NCBI GenBank assembly: GCA_946413265.1
Contig: CAMKJU010000032.1
Span: forward strand, 1-38,184
Length of the DNA: 38,184 nucleotides
Source: an uncultured Lentisphaerota bacterium
GTDB lineage: Bacteria; Verrucomicrobiota; Kiritimatiellia; RFP12; UBA1067
Reading direction: 5' to 3'
A program made the position numbers and the translations under genes. Of the stretch, positions 22,536 to 30,959 are shown in pieces; positions within the stretch are counted from its first letter, which is position 1; each line of letters begins with the position of its first letter. The notes below the pieces were generated by a model, which made no database searches, was not told where the DNA came from, and worked only from the letters and a program-made list of their open reading frames with translations.

Positions 22536-23675
22536 TCACGCTTTCCTTATGGCGTTCTCGACGTCGCTCCAGATGTCGTCGGCATCCTCGATGCCGACGG
22601 AAAGACGGATGAGCCTGTCCGTGATTCCGACCTTCTCCCGCGTCTCCTTCGGTATGGAGGCGTGGGTCATGGAGGCGGGGTGGCAGACGAGCGACTCCAC
22701 TCCCCCGAGCGACTCGGCGAGCGCGACGAGGCGGAGCGCGCGGAAGAATGCGCGGTGGTCCTTGCCGTCCGCAAGCTCGAACGAGATCATCGCGCCGCCG
22801 TTCTTCGCCTGCTTGAACTGGACGGCGTGTCCCGGGAAGTCCTTGAGTCCCGGATACCACACGCGGGAGACGTCCGGGTGCGCCGCGAGTCGCGCCGCAA
22901 TCGCTTCGGCATTGGCGACATGCCGGTCCATACGCACGCCCAGGGTCTTGATGCCGCGTACGAGCAGGAACGAGTCGAACGGGCCGAGGACGCCGCCTGT
23001 CGCATTCTGGATGAACGCAAGGCGCTCGGCGATTTCAGGGTGGTTCGTGACGGCGAGTCCGGCCACGAGATCACTGTGCCCTCCGAGGTACTTTGTGGCG
23101 GAATGCACCACGATGTCCGCGCCGAGCGTGATTGGCCTCTGGAGATACGGTGTCATGAACGTGTTATCAACAATCGTGAGGAGCCCGCGGCGCTTTGCGA
23201 CGAACGTAACCGCCGCAAGGTCGGTGACCGTGAGGAGCGGATTCGCGGGCGATTCCACGAGGACGGCCTTGACGCCCGACGTGATTGCGACATCCAGCGC
23301 AGACACGTCGTCGGTGTCCGCAAGCGCGTAGCCGAGTCCAAACGACTTGAACACCTTGTCGAGAACGCGGAAGGTTCCACCGTAGACGTTCTTCGAGATG
23401 AGCACTTTATCGCCCGTCCTGAAGAGCGAGAGAACGGCTGTGATTGCCGCCATGCCGGAGCCGAAGGCGAAGCCGCGCGTGCCGCCTTCCAGGTCGGCGA
23501 TCAGCGCTTCAAGCGCGGCCCGCGTGGGATTTCCGGTACGGGAGTATTCCCAGCCTGTGTTTTCGCCGAGTGCGCGCTGGCGGTAGGTGGATGTCTGGTA
23601 GATGGGCACGTTCACGGCGTCGGTTGCCGCGTCGCCGTCGATGCCGCCATGGATGAGCAGAGTTGATTCTTTCAT
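22536..23675 (-). CDS. metB: Cystathionine gamma-synthase/lyase-type PLP enzyme
   Basis: 379 residues. Cys/Met metabolism PLP family: YSRTGNPTRAALE, FGSGMAAI, VESPANPLL, DNTFMTPYLQRP, and PLP lysine in HSATKYLGGHSD. Transsulfuration between cysteine and homocysteine; sequence alone does not separate synthase (MetB) from gamma-lyase (MccB). An MccB-type role would fit the cysK partner (reverse transsulfuration). The frame is open to 23750, but homology begins at 23675. First gene of the sulfur operon. Confidence 0.92.
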   Translation of the reverse strand: MKESTLLIHGGIDGDAATDAVNVPIYQTSTYRQRALGENTGWEYSRTGNPTRAALEALIADLEGGTRGFAFGSGMAAITAVLSLFRTGDKVLISKNVYGGTFRVLDKVFKSFGLGYALADTDDVSALDVAITSGVKAVLVESPANPLLTVTDLAAVTFVAKRRGLLTIVDNTFMTPYLQRPITLGADIVVHSATKYLGGHSDLVAGLAVTNHPEIAERLAFIQNATGGVLGPFDSFLLVRGIKTLGVRMDRHVANAEAIAARLAAHPDVSRVWYPGLKDFPGHAVQFKQAKNGGAMISFELADGKDHRAFFRALRLVALAESLGGVESLVCHPASMTHASIPKETREKVGITDRLIRLSVGIEDADDIWSDVENAIRKA

Positions 23676-23804
23676 TTTCTTGAAAATTGGTTGTCGGGTT
23701 GAAGGTTGATGGGGGGTGAACGTCACGCGAAACGCGCGACGCACCAACATCGGCCCGCAACGGCGGCAGCTGTATGTTTCAAGAATGTATTCATGGTCTT
23801 CAGA

Positions 23805-24383
23805 TTATACTTCGAATGACTGGACGGCGGCGATGGTGCGCGCGATGAGGTCGTCCAGAGTCCAGCCGAGCTGGTCCGCCCCGCGCCGGATCACGTCGCG
23901 CGAGCAGCCGGCGGCGAATTTCTTGTCCTTGAACTTCTTCTTCACGCTCTTCAGGTTCAGGTCCTTCGCGCTTTTCGAGGGATACATCAGCACGACGGCA
24001 CCGAGAAGCCCCGTCAATTCGTCTACGGCATAGAGGATCTTCTCCATCTCGTGTTCGGGAGCGATGTCGTTTACGATGGCGTAGCCGTGCGAGGCGACGG
24101 CCCGGTTGATGGAGTCCTCGACCCCAAGCTCTTTCAGCAGGGTCTGGCTCTTGACGCAGTGCTGCTGCGGCCATTGCTCGAAGTCGATGTCGTGCAACAT
24201 CCCCACGATGCCCCAGTAGTCTTCATCTTCGGCGTATCCGAGCTCGCGCGCAAAATATCGCATTGTCTTCTCGACCGTCTCGGCATGATGAAGATGGAAC
24301 GCGTCCTTGTTGTAACGCGTCAAGAGCTCCCACGCGGCGTCGCGCGTGAGATGAGTTGTGCGTCTGGCGTTCGGTTCCGACAT
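23805..24383 (-). CDS. HD-domain phosphohydrolase
   Basis: 192 residues. HD metal site: HHAETVEKTMRYFA (first His), GMLHDIDFE (HD pair), ASHGYAI and AVDELTGLL. This is the HDIG-like group of small hydrolases, often annotated as hydrolases of nucleotides or unknown substrates. The start has AAGAAGG upstream. It sits alone between metB and the carbonic anhydrase. Its 3' end is also present as debris at 20419. Confidence 0.92.
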   Translation of the reverse strand: MSEPNARRTTHLTRDAAWELLTRYNKDAFHLHHAETVEKTMRYFARELGYAEDEDYWGIVGMLHDIDFEQWPQQHCVKSQTLLKELGVEDSINRAVASHGYAIVNDIAPEHEMEKILYAVDELTGLLGAVVLMYPSKSAKDLNLKSVKKKFKDKKFAAGCSRDVIRRGADQLGWTLDDLIARTIAAVQSFEV

Positions 24384-24478
24384 GGCAGCCTTCTTTTCCT
24401 AAATCCATCCTCCGGCTTCCGGTTCCCCTTCACAGCCGGAAACCGAAGAATGCGATGCCACGCAAAGCGGTTTCGGTT

Positions 24479-25057
24479 TTACCGGGCCTTGCCGACCTCG
24501 GTCGCGGCCGGGACTTCAACAAGCGCACCTGTCTTCACGTCGTAGATGTAGCCGTAGATCGGGATGTACTTCGGCACGAGCGGATTCTCGCGAATCTTGC
24601 GCACGTCCTCCACCACGCTTTCGGCGAGGTCGGAGATGGGCTGGAAGTCGATGTGGCGGGAGTCGGCACCGCCGTTCTTCGTCTCGTTGTACCATCCATC
24701 TGGACCGAGCGACGCGGTGTCCAGGCTTTCGTCCAGCAACGAATGGATCACGGGGTTCGTGAACGTCAGCATGCCGCAGTCGCTGTGGTGTATCACGAAC
24801 CATTCCTGCGTGCCAAGCAGCTTGTGGGAAATGATGAGGGACCGGATCGTCTCGTCGTTCACCCGTCCGCCGGCGTTACGTATCACATGCGCATCTCCCT
24901 CCGCGAGACCGGCGAACTTGGCCGGGTCAAGCCGCGCGTCCATGCACGTGACGATGGCGAAATGCCGCCCGGGTGGAATCGGCAGTTTTCCTTTCTCCCC
25001 AAAATCCTTCTGGTAGGCGGCGTTTGCCGCCAGAACTTCATCTAGTACTTTGCTCAT
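24479..25057 (-). CDS. Beta-class carbonic anhydrase
   Basis: 192 residues. Zn ligands Cys38 (TCMDAR with the Asp-Arg dyad), His91 and Cys94 (HHSDCGM). Interconverts CO2 and bicarbonate. [15 protein letters not shown] is the active-site helix typical of the smaller clade. A strong AAGGAG lies 8-13 bases before the ATG. Monocistronic by spacing. Confidence 0.95.
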   Translation of the reverse strand: MSKVLDEVLAANAAYQKDFGEKGKLPIPPGRHFAIVTCMDARLDPAKFAGLAEGDAHVIRNAGGRVNDETIRSLIISHKLLGTQEWFVIHHSDCGMLTFTNPVIHSLLDESLDTASLGPDGWYNETKNGGADSRHIDFQPISDLAESVVEDVRKIRENPLVPKYIPIYGYIYDVKTGALVEVPAATEVGKAR

Positions 25058-25179
25058 TGTAGTTGCTCCTTTCTTGTGGTGTCAACGGCGAATATTATCC
25101 CACAATCTGGAGCCGATAGGGTAATCGGAAATAGTTTCGCATCTGCATAGTCTATTCCTATCGCATAAGTCATCCTACC

Positions 25180-25285
25180 TCATTGCCGCTCGCAGGCGAT
25201 TTTCGATTCCTCGTCGGTCGCTTCGAGCTTCATGATGACGGGGCGGAGTCCGTCGTTGCAGCTCACGATGGCGACGCCGGGCTTC
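25180..25285 (-). pseudogene. C-terminal remnant of a TIGR04076 gene
   Basis: An open frame of 34 codons (KPGVAIVSCNDGLRPVIMKL...ACERQ, stop) matches the end of the TIGR04076 gene at 31724-32071, with high DNA identity across about 80 bases. The N-terminal two-thirds are absent. It sits in the 324-base gap 25058-25381; the rest of that gap holds the promoter of the next gene and nothing else supported. Confidence 0.75.
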
Positions 25286-25341
25286 ACTCATTGGCAGCGG
25301 TAGCAGATTTCATTGGCCACGCACAACATTCCCGATTTTGA

Positions 25342-25347
25342 TATAAT
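25342..25347 (+). promoter_or_regulatory. -10 box of the Nim-like gene
   Basis: TATAAT followed by ATCTGCGTC, 34 bases before the start. No convincing -35. The leader carries AGGAGG 6 bases before the ATG. Confidence 0.55.
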
Positions 25348-25381
25348 ATCTGCGTCTTTCTTACGGGACAGGAGGCAGAAT

Positions 25382-25858
25382 ATGAGAAGAAAGAATCGTG
25401 AAGTAACAGACAAAAAAGACATCCTCGACATTCTCCGGCGATGCGACACGGTGCGAATCGGCTTAACGGGGACTGACGGCCCATACGTGGTTCCCGTTTC
25501 GTTCGGCCTAGATTTAAGCAGCGAGAAGCCAGTCGTTTATTTCCATTGTGCCCGCAAAGGCATGAAGGTTGACATGTTGGATGCTGACGGGCGCGTGTGC
25601 GTCGAAGGCGACATTTTCCTCGGATACGAAGTCGAGGCACATGGGATCACGACACGCTACGAGAGCGTCATCGGTTTTGGAAAGTGTAAAGTTGTCGAGG
25701 ACGACAAGGAAATACTTGAGGGCCTGCGGCTGATTTGCGAACATTGCGGTTTCAAAAATGTGCCGCTTGACACTTGCTGGGGACTCTCCGCCGTACGCAT
25801 CTACCGAATTGAACTTGACAGCATCACCGGGAAGCGCAATTTGCCAGGTGGAGAGTAA
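25382..25858 (+). CDS. Pyridoxamine-phosphate-oxidase-like flavoprotein, NimA-type
   Basis: 158 residues. Split-barrel FMN fold: MRRKNREVTDKKDILDILRRCDTVRIG, then YVVPVSFGLD, YFHCARKGMKVDML and YESVIGFGKCKVV. This pattern (RRK at the start, YFH-A-GKK-D) is that of the 5-nitroimidazole resistance (Nim) group. Members reduce nitro compounds or bind flavin/heme-like ligands; natural substrates are unknown. The AGGAGG site decides the start. The only plus-strand gene between 18.4 and 38.2 kb. Confidence 0.88.
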   Translation: MRRKNREVTDKKDILDILRRCDTVRIGLTGTDGPYVVPVSFGLDLSSEKPVVYFHCARKGMKVDMLDADGRVCVEGDIFLGYEVEAHGITTRYESVIGFGKCKVVEDDKEILEGLRLICEHCGFKNVPLDTCWGLSAVRIYRIELDSITGKRNLPGGE

Positions 25859-25897
25859 TAGAGTCCGCTCGCCTGCGCGCATCGCCGCGCAACGGTG

Positions 25898-26383
25898 TCA
25901 GGCGAGTTCTTTGTAGTACGGGCAGATGTTGGCGAAGGATCCGTCCTTCATGCGGAAGCCGCGCGGAATGGTTCCGAGCTGGGTGAAGCCAAGACGCTCG
26001 TAGAGATGCCGCGCATGGATGTTGCCTTCGACCACGGCGTTGAACTGGAGGACGCCGAACCCGTGCTTCTTCGCCTGTGCGAGGCAGTCAAGGACGAGTT
26101 TCTCACCGATGTGCCGCCCACGGCATTTCGAGCTGACGGCATAGCTTGCGTTGCAGATGTGTCCGCAGCGTCCGACATTGTTCGGATGGAGGATGTAGAG
26201 CCCCACGACCTTCCCGCCTTCGTCCACTGCGACGCCCGTGTAAGTCTGCGCCGCGAAGAATTCCTTGCCGGTGTCGTGCGTCAACGGTTCCTCCTGCGGA
26301 AATGCGTCGCCCGCATCCACGATCTCGTTCCAGACGGCAATCATGCCGTCGATGTCATTCTCTTCGTATTTTCGGATTGTCAT
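25898..26383 (-). CDS. GNAT N-acetyltransferase
   Basis: 161 residues. Acetyl-CoA site SSKCRGRHIGEKLVLDCL (RxxGxG/A pattern), N-terminal MTIRKYEENDIDGMIAVWNE and C-terminal HLYERLGFTQLGTIPRGF. Substrate not predictable; the phosphinothricin/L-amino-acid acetyltransferase-like end is common. Five bases after the TIGR04076 gene. Last gene of the long minus-strand stress operon starting at the TetR gene. Confidence 0.9.
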   Translation of the reverse strand: MTIRKYEENDIDGMIAVWNEIVDAGDAFPQEEPLTHDTGKEFFAAQTYTGVAVDEGGKVVGLYILHPNNVGRCGHICNASYAVSSKCRGRHIGEKLVLDCLAQAKKHGFGVLQFNAVVEGNIHARHLYERLGFTQLGTIPRGFRMKDGSFANICPYYKELA

Positions 26384-26388
26384 TTGCT

Positions 26389-26724
26389 TCAGCCCCTGCC
26401 GAGAAACGGCCCCGCCTGTTCGTCGGTGGCCTCCAGCTTGAAATACACTGGCCTCAGTCCGTCGTTGCAGCAGGTGATGACCTTGCCCGGCTCCTTCATC
26501 CATCCGCCTCCGTAGAACTCGCGCACCCCGCAGGCGAGGGCGAAGACGTACTGGTTGATCGTACGCCACGCGGCGTCGCACATTCCCTTCGGGCACGTGT
26601 TCGTCGCGTAGAACACCTGCCCGGCTTTCAAGACGGGGCACGGCTCGAGATTCGGCACGGCGTATTCGTCCGCCAGATCCTTCTTGAGCGATGTCTCGAG
26701 AACTGTTATTTTTACAACTGTCAT
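26389..26724 (-). CDS. TIGR04076-family Cys-containing protein, copy A
   Basis: 111 residues, family of small anaerobe proteins of unknown function. Conserved Cys occur in LEPCPVL, TCPKGMCDAAW, FALACG and ITCCNDGLRPV, a pattern suggesting a metal or cofactor site. The protein differs from copy B (32083-32418) at about two positions, while the DNA differs at roughly one base in ten, nearly all silent. Both copies are therefore under strong selection. Confidence 0.85.
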   Translation of the reverse strand: MTVVKITVLETSLKKDLADEYAVPNLEPCPVLKAGQVFYATNTCPKGMCDAAWRTINQYVFALACGVREFYGGGWMKEPGKVITCCNDGLRPVYFKLEATDEQAGPFLGRG

Positions 26725-26745
26725 GCCACATTTACTCTTCTTTGA

Positions 26746-26858
26746 TTACGCCTTTTTGAACACGAACCCACATTTGAAAGCGTCGGCGGCCTTTTCGCCG
26801 ACCGCGAGATAGCGCCAATTCTCCTCGTCGTAGATGATCGGCTTGAGCTTTTCGAGTG
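26746..26858 (-). pseudogene. C-terminal remnant of a flavin reductase
   Basis: About 36 codons: LEKLKPIIYDEENWRYLAVG then EKAADAFKCGFVFKKA and stop. Matches the end of the flavin reductase at 9545-10138. Lies after the rubrerythrin stop with no start of its own. The same 3' end also occurs at 34156. Confidence 0.75.
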
Positions 26859-26867
26859 AACAAGAAG

Positions 26868-27428
26868 TCACTCCATCGGCTTGAACGCAGCCTTGGCGAC
26901 GCCGCAAATCGGACATTTCCAGTCGGCAGGTTCAGAGTCGAGATCGCCTTCGTATTCGTAGCCGCAGAGCGGGCAAACGTATTTCTTCTTGCCCGAAGGC
27001 GCGTCTGAAGCGTATTCCGGCGCGTACTTCCTGAGAATCGCCATCGTCGCCTCGCCGTGGTGCGTCTCCTGCGCGCCAAACTCCTTCACCTGCTCCGCCG
27101 CCTCGTGCAGGCCCAATCCTTCGAGCTGTTCCGCAAGTTTGCCGAGGTTCGCCTCGCCCTTGGACTCCGCCTTGGAAAGTCCCTTGACGAGCTTCCAGAA
27201 CGCATCCTTGTCGATGGGGTACTTGCCGTTCAGCGTCGCGTAGAACCCGGCATGGTTCGTCTCCTGGTTGCCGAGATCGATGAACTCCTTTGCGACGTCG
27301 GCATAGCCGTGGTGTTCGGCGATGCGCGCGAGCGCGTAGTACATTCCGCCGCCCATCGCCTCGCCAGACGCGAGCTGCGCAATCGTCTTTTCAAGGGCGG
27401 TTCCCTTTGTCTTTCCGTGGATGTCCAT
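26868..27428 (-). CDS. Rubrerythrin
   Basis: 186 residues. Diiron four-helix domain (repeated Exxx[36 protein letters not shown]) followed by a rubredoxin-like Fe(SCys)4 domain, [11 protein letters not shown]...WKCPICG. Reduces hydrogen peroxide to water in anaerobes. The ATG at 27428 has AGGAG upstream; an ATG at 27458 is open but lacks one. Part of the TetR-led operon together with two peroxidase and MBL genes. Confidence 0.95.
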   Translation of the reverse strand: MDIHGKTKGTALEKTIAQLASGEAMGGGMYYALARIAEHHGYADVAKEFIDLGNQETNHAGFYATLNGKYPIDKDAFWKLVKGLSKAESKGEANLGKLAEQLEGLGLHEAAEQVKEFGAQETHHGEATMAILRKYAPEYASDAPSGKKKYVCPLCGYEYEGDLDSEPADWKCPICGVAKAAFKPME

Positions 27429-27461
27429 TTTGTTTTCTCCTGTTCTGGTCTTCGCCAACCA

Positions 27462-28220
27462 TCATGCAATCTTCATTATGCGCTTGAGCGCAAGGCTCTC
27501 GTAGCCTTCGGGACAGTGCGAGGTAAGATACACGGTCGGTCGAGCCTTGATGAACGCGCGGACGCGGTCAAGCGTGTCGCGCGCGGCGGCCATGTCGTCC
27601 GTCGCCGTGCTGAACTTGTTCGCCTTGAGCGCGGCGTCGCAGTAGGTGACGTCGCCGGCGAGCATGTAGAAGAGGCCGTCCTTTTCGACGACGACGATCG
27701 AATTGCCCTTGGTATGGCCGGGGGCAAAGATGTAGCGGACGCCTGGCGCGATCGTCTGCGATCTCTCGAACTCGTGGTAGGGGCCGTCCGAGAACGGACA
27801 CTTGACCAGCTTGAATCCGGCGAGGCGGGACGCGAGCGTGAGCGTGTCCTCTGGCGCAATGAATATCTCGGCGTTCGGGAAGCGCTTCAACTCGTCCGTA
27901 TGGTCGGCGTGCTTGTGCGTGACGAGGATTTTCGTGACGCGGTCCTTGTCGACGCCGGCCTTCGCCAACGCTTCGAGATACGTGCCTGTCTGCTCGCCCA
28001 TATAGAGCGGAGTGCCGTATTCCTTCGGGGGCAGCGGCAAACCGTCGTCAAGCCCGGTGTCGACGAGGATCACCTCGTCGACAAGGTCGATGGCGAAATT
28101 CTGCAGGCTCGAACGGTAGAATATCTGATCGTCGAACGCCTCCTTGCCGTCCTCGCCGCCAAAGGCGAAGGGCTGGGAGATGAAGCCGTTCTCAAAAAGA
28201 TGTATAGCCTTGATTTCCAT
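27462..28220 (-). CDS. MBL-fold hydrolase, AHL lactonase-like, copy 1
   Basis: 252 residues. Metal site THKHADHTDEL, APGHTKGNSIV, AGDVTYCD and a late HCPEG give all metallo-beta-lactamase ligands. N-acyl homoserine lactonase-like subgroup. Homologous along its length to the gene at 29812 (shared NGFISQPFAFGGEDGKEAFD and CPEGYESLAL). Good GAGGAGA site. No quorum-sensing gene is nearby, so lactone, ester or sulfur-adduct hydrolysis under stress is as likely as quorum quenching. Confidence 0.9.
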   Translation of the reverse strand: MEIKAIHLFENGFISQPFAFGGEDGKEAFDDQIFYRSSLQNFAIDLVDEVILVDTGLDDGLPLPPKEYGTPLYMGEQTGTYLEALAKAGVDKDRVTKILVTHKHADHTDELKRFPNAEIFIAPEDTLTLASRLAGFKLVKCPFSDGPYHEFERSQTIAPGVRYIFAPGHTKGNSIVVVEKDGLFYMLAGDVTYCDAALKANKFSTATDDMAAARDTLDRVRAFIKARPTVYLTSHCPEGYESLALKRIMKIA

Positions 28221-28244
28221 GATCGCCGAATCTCCTCTCTGGCT

Positions 28245-28760
28245 TCAAAGGGCCTTGACGAGATCGAGAATCCGGTTGCGCGTCGCGTCCGTTTTCTGCT
28301 CATCGATCTTGGCGGTGACGACACCCGTGTCCTCGACGCCCCAATATTTACGGATGCCTTGGTACTCGCCGATCGCGCCGTCATAGACGTTGGGCGAATA
28401 GGAGGAGAGCAGAAGCGCCATCTTCTTCAGCTTGCCCGGCTTCTGCATGTTATAGATGCGCTGGATCGGGGCCTGGATCTGCGCGGACATCGTGAAGTAG
28501 TAGATCGGCGCGGCGAGGACGAGCGCCTCCGCCTCGGCGAGAAGCGGATAGATTTCCTGCATGTCGTCCTTCTGGACGCACGCGCCGTTGCCCTTCCCGT
28601 GACAGTATTCGCAGGCCATGCAGCCCGCGACCTTCTTGTGCCCCACATCGACGAGCGTCACCGTGTGCCCGGCCGCCTCGGCGGCCTTGCGGCATTCCTC
28701 CGCCATCCAGGCGGTGTTTCCGTTCGCGCGCGGCGAACCTTGTAGAATAAGAATGTTCAT
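28245..28760 (-). CDS. NAD(P)H-dependent FMN reductase (flavodoxin fold, Cys-motif type)
   Basis: 171 residues. LQGSPRANGNTAWM is the FMN-phosphate loop, CMACEYCHGKGNGACVQKDDM is the Cys cluster of iron-sulfur flavoprotein-like members, and LAAPIYYFTMSAQIQ is the second flavin segment. The start at 28760 fits the fold. Lies directly downstream of a 5' fragment of a related gene. Confidence 0.9.
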   Translation of the reverse strand: MNILILQGSPRANGNTAWMAEECRKAAEAAGHTVTLVDVGHKKVAGCMACEYCHGKGNGACVQKDDMQEIYPLLAEAEALVLAAPIYYFTMSAQIQAPIQRIYNMQKPGKLKKMALLLSSYSPNVYDGAIGEYQGIRKYWGVEDTGVVTAKIDEQKTDATRNRILDLVKAL

Positions 28761-28791
28761 TTGTGTATTTCCTTTTTGCTTATGGTTGTTT

Positions 28792-28968
28792 TTAGTATAC
28801 CACAAAGCAGGCAAGGCACGAGATACAGCCGCCGAAAGTGCCGAAATCCCGCAGGTGGACGGTTTTCGTCTCGCTGCCGCCCGCGTCCAATCCCTCACGC
28901 ACCTTGTCCAGAAGCGCCGCCGTGTGGCCCTTCTTCCGCGGACTGCCGTTTATGAGTATCGCTTTCAT
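28792..28968 (-). pseudogene. N-terminal fragment of an FMN reductase
   Basis: 58 codons: MKAILINGSPRKKGHTAALL, then DFGTFGGCISCLACFVVY and stop. The FMN loop and Cys motif show a flavodoxin-fold reductase cut off right after CxxCxxC. It stops 31 bases before the intact reductase gene, so a tandem pair may have lost the middle. The gap 28969-29108 has no supportable gene. Confidence 0.75.
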
Positions 28969-29108
28969 GTTGTCCTGTTCGTTTCTTGCTTAACGCAAAC
29001 TACGTTGTTGCACTTGCCGAATGGAGAGCCGGTTTCAGACCACGCAGTCGTCAACTAAGCGTGCGCGCATCTTGCGGATGCGGCGTAAGGCGTTTTGGGC
29101 TGCCCTTT

Positions 29109-29792
29109 TCATTGCCGCTGGCAGCAAGGCGACTGGGAAATCAGCGCCTCGATACAGTCGGCGAGGGCGGCAGGCGTCGTCTTGGGTCCGCTGCGCTTGA
29201 CGACGTTTCCATTGCGGTCCACGAGGAACTTGGTGAAGTTCCACTCGATGTCGCCAGGCGCCTCCGCGCCGGTCATGTTGTGTTTCTTCAGAAGCGCGCG
29301 CAGCGCGGCGGTCTCTTCCGCGGCATCGTCGTCAGCCGGCTTCTGCTCCTTGAGGAACTTGAAGAACGGCTCGGCATTCGCGCCATTCACCTCGACCTTC
29401 GCAAGCTGGTCAAACGTCGTATTGTACTTGAGAGTGCAGAACTGGTGAATCTCGTCATCACTACCCGGTGCCTGGTGCCCAAATTGATCGCATGGGAAGT
29501 CGAGAATCTCAAGCCCCTTGTCGTGGTACTTGGCGTAGAGCCCCTCGAGCCCCTCGTACTGCGGCGTGAAACCGCAGCCGGTAGCCGTATTCACGACAAG
29601 AATCACCTTGCCCTTGAGGTCGGCGATGTTTAGCGTCATGCCTTTTCGGGCCTTGACGGTGAAGTCATATACATTCATGATGTTTTTCTCTTTTTCGTGT
29701 GACTGTACGGCGCCGTCCACCGGAGACTCCAACGAGCACCCGGCGACGACCACGCAAAACATGGACAATCCCAATAGCATTTGCAGTTTCAC
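29109..29792 (-). CDS. Glutathione peroxidase-family lipoprotein, copy 1
   Basis: 227 residues from a GTG with AAAGGA 8 bases upstream (an ATG at 29819 is possible). Lipobox VVAGC (Cys19). Peroxidase core: NTATGCGFTPQYEGL (peroxidatic Cys), FPCDQFGHQ (Gln) and WNFTKFLVDRNG (Trp/Asn). Cys-type, so likely thioredoxin-dependent reduction of peroxides outside the cytosol. An internal Met39 (EKEKNIMNVYDF) begins a complete cytosolic-type enzyme. The C-terminal SPCCQRQ is odd. Confidence 0.9.
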   Translation of the reverse strand: MKLQMLLGLSMFCVVVAGCSLESPVDGAVQSHEKEKNIMNVYDFTVKARKGMTLNIADLKGKVILVVNTATGCGFTPQYEGLEGLYAKYHDKGLEILDFPCDQFGHQAPGSDDEIHQFCTLKYNTTFDQLAKVEVNGANAEPFFKFLKEQKPADDDAAEETAALRALLKKHNMTGAEAPGDIEWNFTKFLVDRNGNVVKRSGPKTTPAALADCIEALISQSPCCQRQ

Positions 29793-29811
29793 GTCTGGAT
29801 TCCTTTGTCTC

Positions 29812-30561
29812 TCATGCAAGTTTCATGACACGCTCGAGAGCGAGGCTTTCGTAGCCTTCGGGGCAGTGCGTGGAGAGGTAGACGGTCGGGCGCGCCTTGA
29901 CGAATGCGCGCACGCGGTCGAGCGTGTCGCGGGCGGCGGCCTTGTCCTCGAAGATGATGCTGAGCTTGTTCGCCTTGAGCGCGGCGTCGCAGTAGGTGAC
30001 GTCGCCGTGCATCATGTAGAAGAGCCCGTCGTCCTCCGCGATGATGATCGCGTTGCCCTTCGTGTGCCCGGGGGCGAAAACGTAGCGGACGCCCGGCGCG
30101 ATGATCTGCGAACGCTCGAACTCGTAGTAGGCTCCGTCGGAGAACGGGCAACGCACGACGTTCTCCCCTTCCAGCTTCATCGCATCCGCCTCCTCGGGCG
30201 AGAGATAGACCTTCGCGTTCGGGAAGCTCTTGATGTGGTCCGTGTGGTCGGCGTGCTTGTGCGTGATCAGGATCTTCGTGACGCGGGCCGGGTCGATGCC
30301 GGCGGCCTTGAGCGCGTCCATGTAGCCCGAAACCCGGTCGCCCATGTAGAGCGGCGCGCCGAACGTGCGCGGCTGGCTAAAGCCGTCGTCAATGCCCGTG
30401 TCGGCGAGAATCACCTCGTCGCCTAGGTCGAGGACGTAGTTCTGGAGGCTGTTACGGTAGTACATCTGCTCGTCGAACGCCTCCTTGCCATCCTCTCCGC
30501 CAAAGGCGAAAGGCTGGGAGATGAAGCCGCCGTCGAACATGCGGATTGCCTTGATGGTCAT
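29812..30561 (-). CDS. MBL-fold hydrolase, AHL lactonase-like, copy 2
   Basis: 249 residues. Ligand motifs THKHADHTDHI, APGHTKGNAII, HGDVTYCD and HCPEGYESLALE. Paralogue of the gene at 27462; both keep all metal ligands. The frame is open upstream to 31131, but homology and an AAAAGGAAA site place the start at 30561. Nineteen bases before the glutathione peroxidase gene. Confidence 0.9.
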   Translation of the reverse strand: MTIKAIRMFDGGFISQPFAFGGEDGKEAFDEQMYYRNSLQNYVLDLGDEVILADTGIDDGFSQPRTFGAPLYMGDRVSGYMDALKAAGIDPARVTKILITHKHADHTDHIKSFPNAKVYLSPEEADAMKLEGENVVRCPFSDGAYYEFERSQIIAPGVRYVFAPGHTKGNAIIIAEDDGLFYMMHGDVTYCDAALKANKLSIIFEDKAAARDTLDRVRAFVKARPTVYLSTHCPEGYESLALERVMKLA

Positions 30562-30590
30562 GATTTGTTTCCTTTTCAGGTGCTTCTGCG

Positions 30591-30959
30591 TCACGCCTCC
30601 GTCGGGCGGGCGGCGAAGTCGATGGTCACGCCAATGCCGAAATGGACGTAGTAGTCCGGATTCCCGGCGACCGGAATCCAGAACGTCGTCGCGCACGGGG
30701 TGGTCTCCGTCTTTTCCGTATGGAGCCACGTCGTGGCGCCGCTCTTGCGCATCTGCGCCTGACGGCAGAGGCCGGCCTTCAGTCCGGGGCACCCCTGCGC
30801 GCAGATGACGCCGGGCTTGCGCCCATACGCCGCGCACGCCGGATTGACCGCGACCACGCGGTACGTCTTGTGGCACAGCTGCACGGGCTCTGGCATCCCG
30901 TCGTACATGAGGTGAAACGCCTCGCTCAGCTTCGCCTCGATCTGTTCTTGTTCTGTCAT
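30591..30959 (-). CDS. PAS-like small protein with Cys-rich centre
   Basis: 122 residues. YRVVAVNPACAAYGRKPG is a PAS-type start (asking 'N-A-A--G'), followed by VICAQGCPGLKAGLCRQAQM with three Cys and a closing strand pattern TTFWIPVAGNPDYYVHFGIGVTIDF. No output domain. Its ATG overlaps the TetR stop by 4 bases. Perhaps a redox- or metal-responsive partner of TetR; function is inferred. Confidence 0.7.
   Translation of the reverse strand: MTEQEQIEAKLSEAFHLMYDGMPEPVQLCHKTYRVVAVNPACAAYGRKPGVICAQGCPGLKAGLCRQAQMRKSGATTWLHTEKTETTPCATTFWIPVAGNPDYYVHFGIGVTIDFAARPTEA

Noticed and set aside
24400..24440. Terminator after the carbonic anhydrase
   Set aside because: A GGCTTCCGG/CCGGAAACC pairing exists, but it is imperfect, the loop is long and no T-run follows.
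27057..28745. 562-codon plus-strand open frame
   Set aside because: It lies opposite rubrerythrin, an MBL gene and an FMN reductase with clear motifs; its composition (Arg/Val/Asp/Leu-rich) is that of an antisense shadow of GC-rich genes.
29035..29117. Short basic frame after the first GPx gene
   Set aside because: Starts inside the GPx 3' end, has no ribosome site and no recognisable motif; probably chance.
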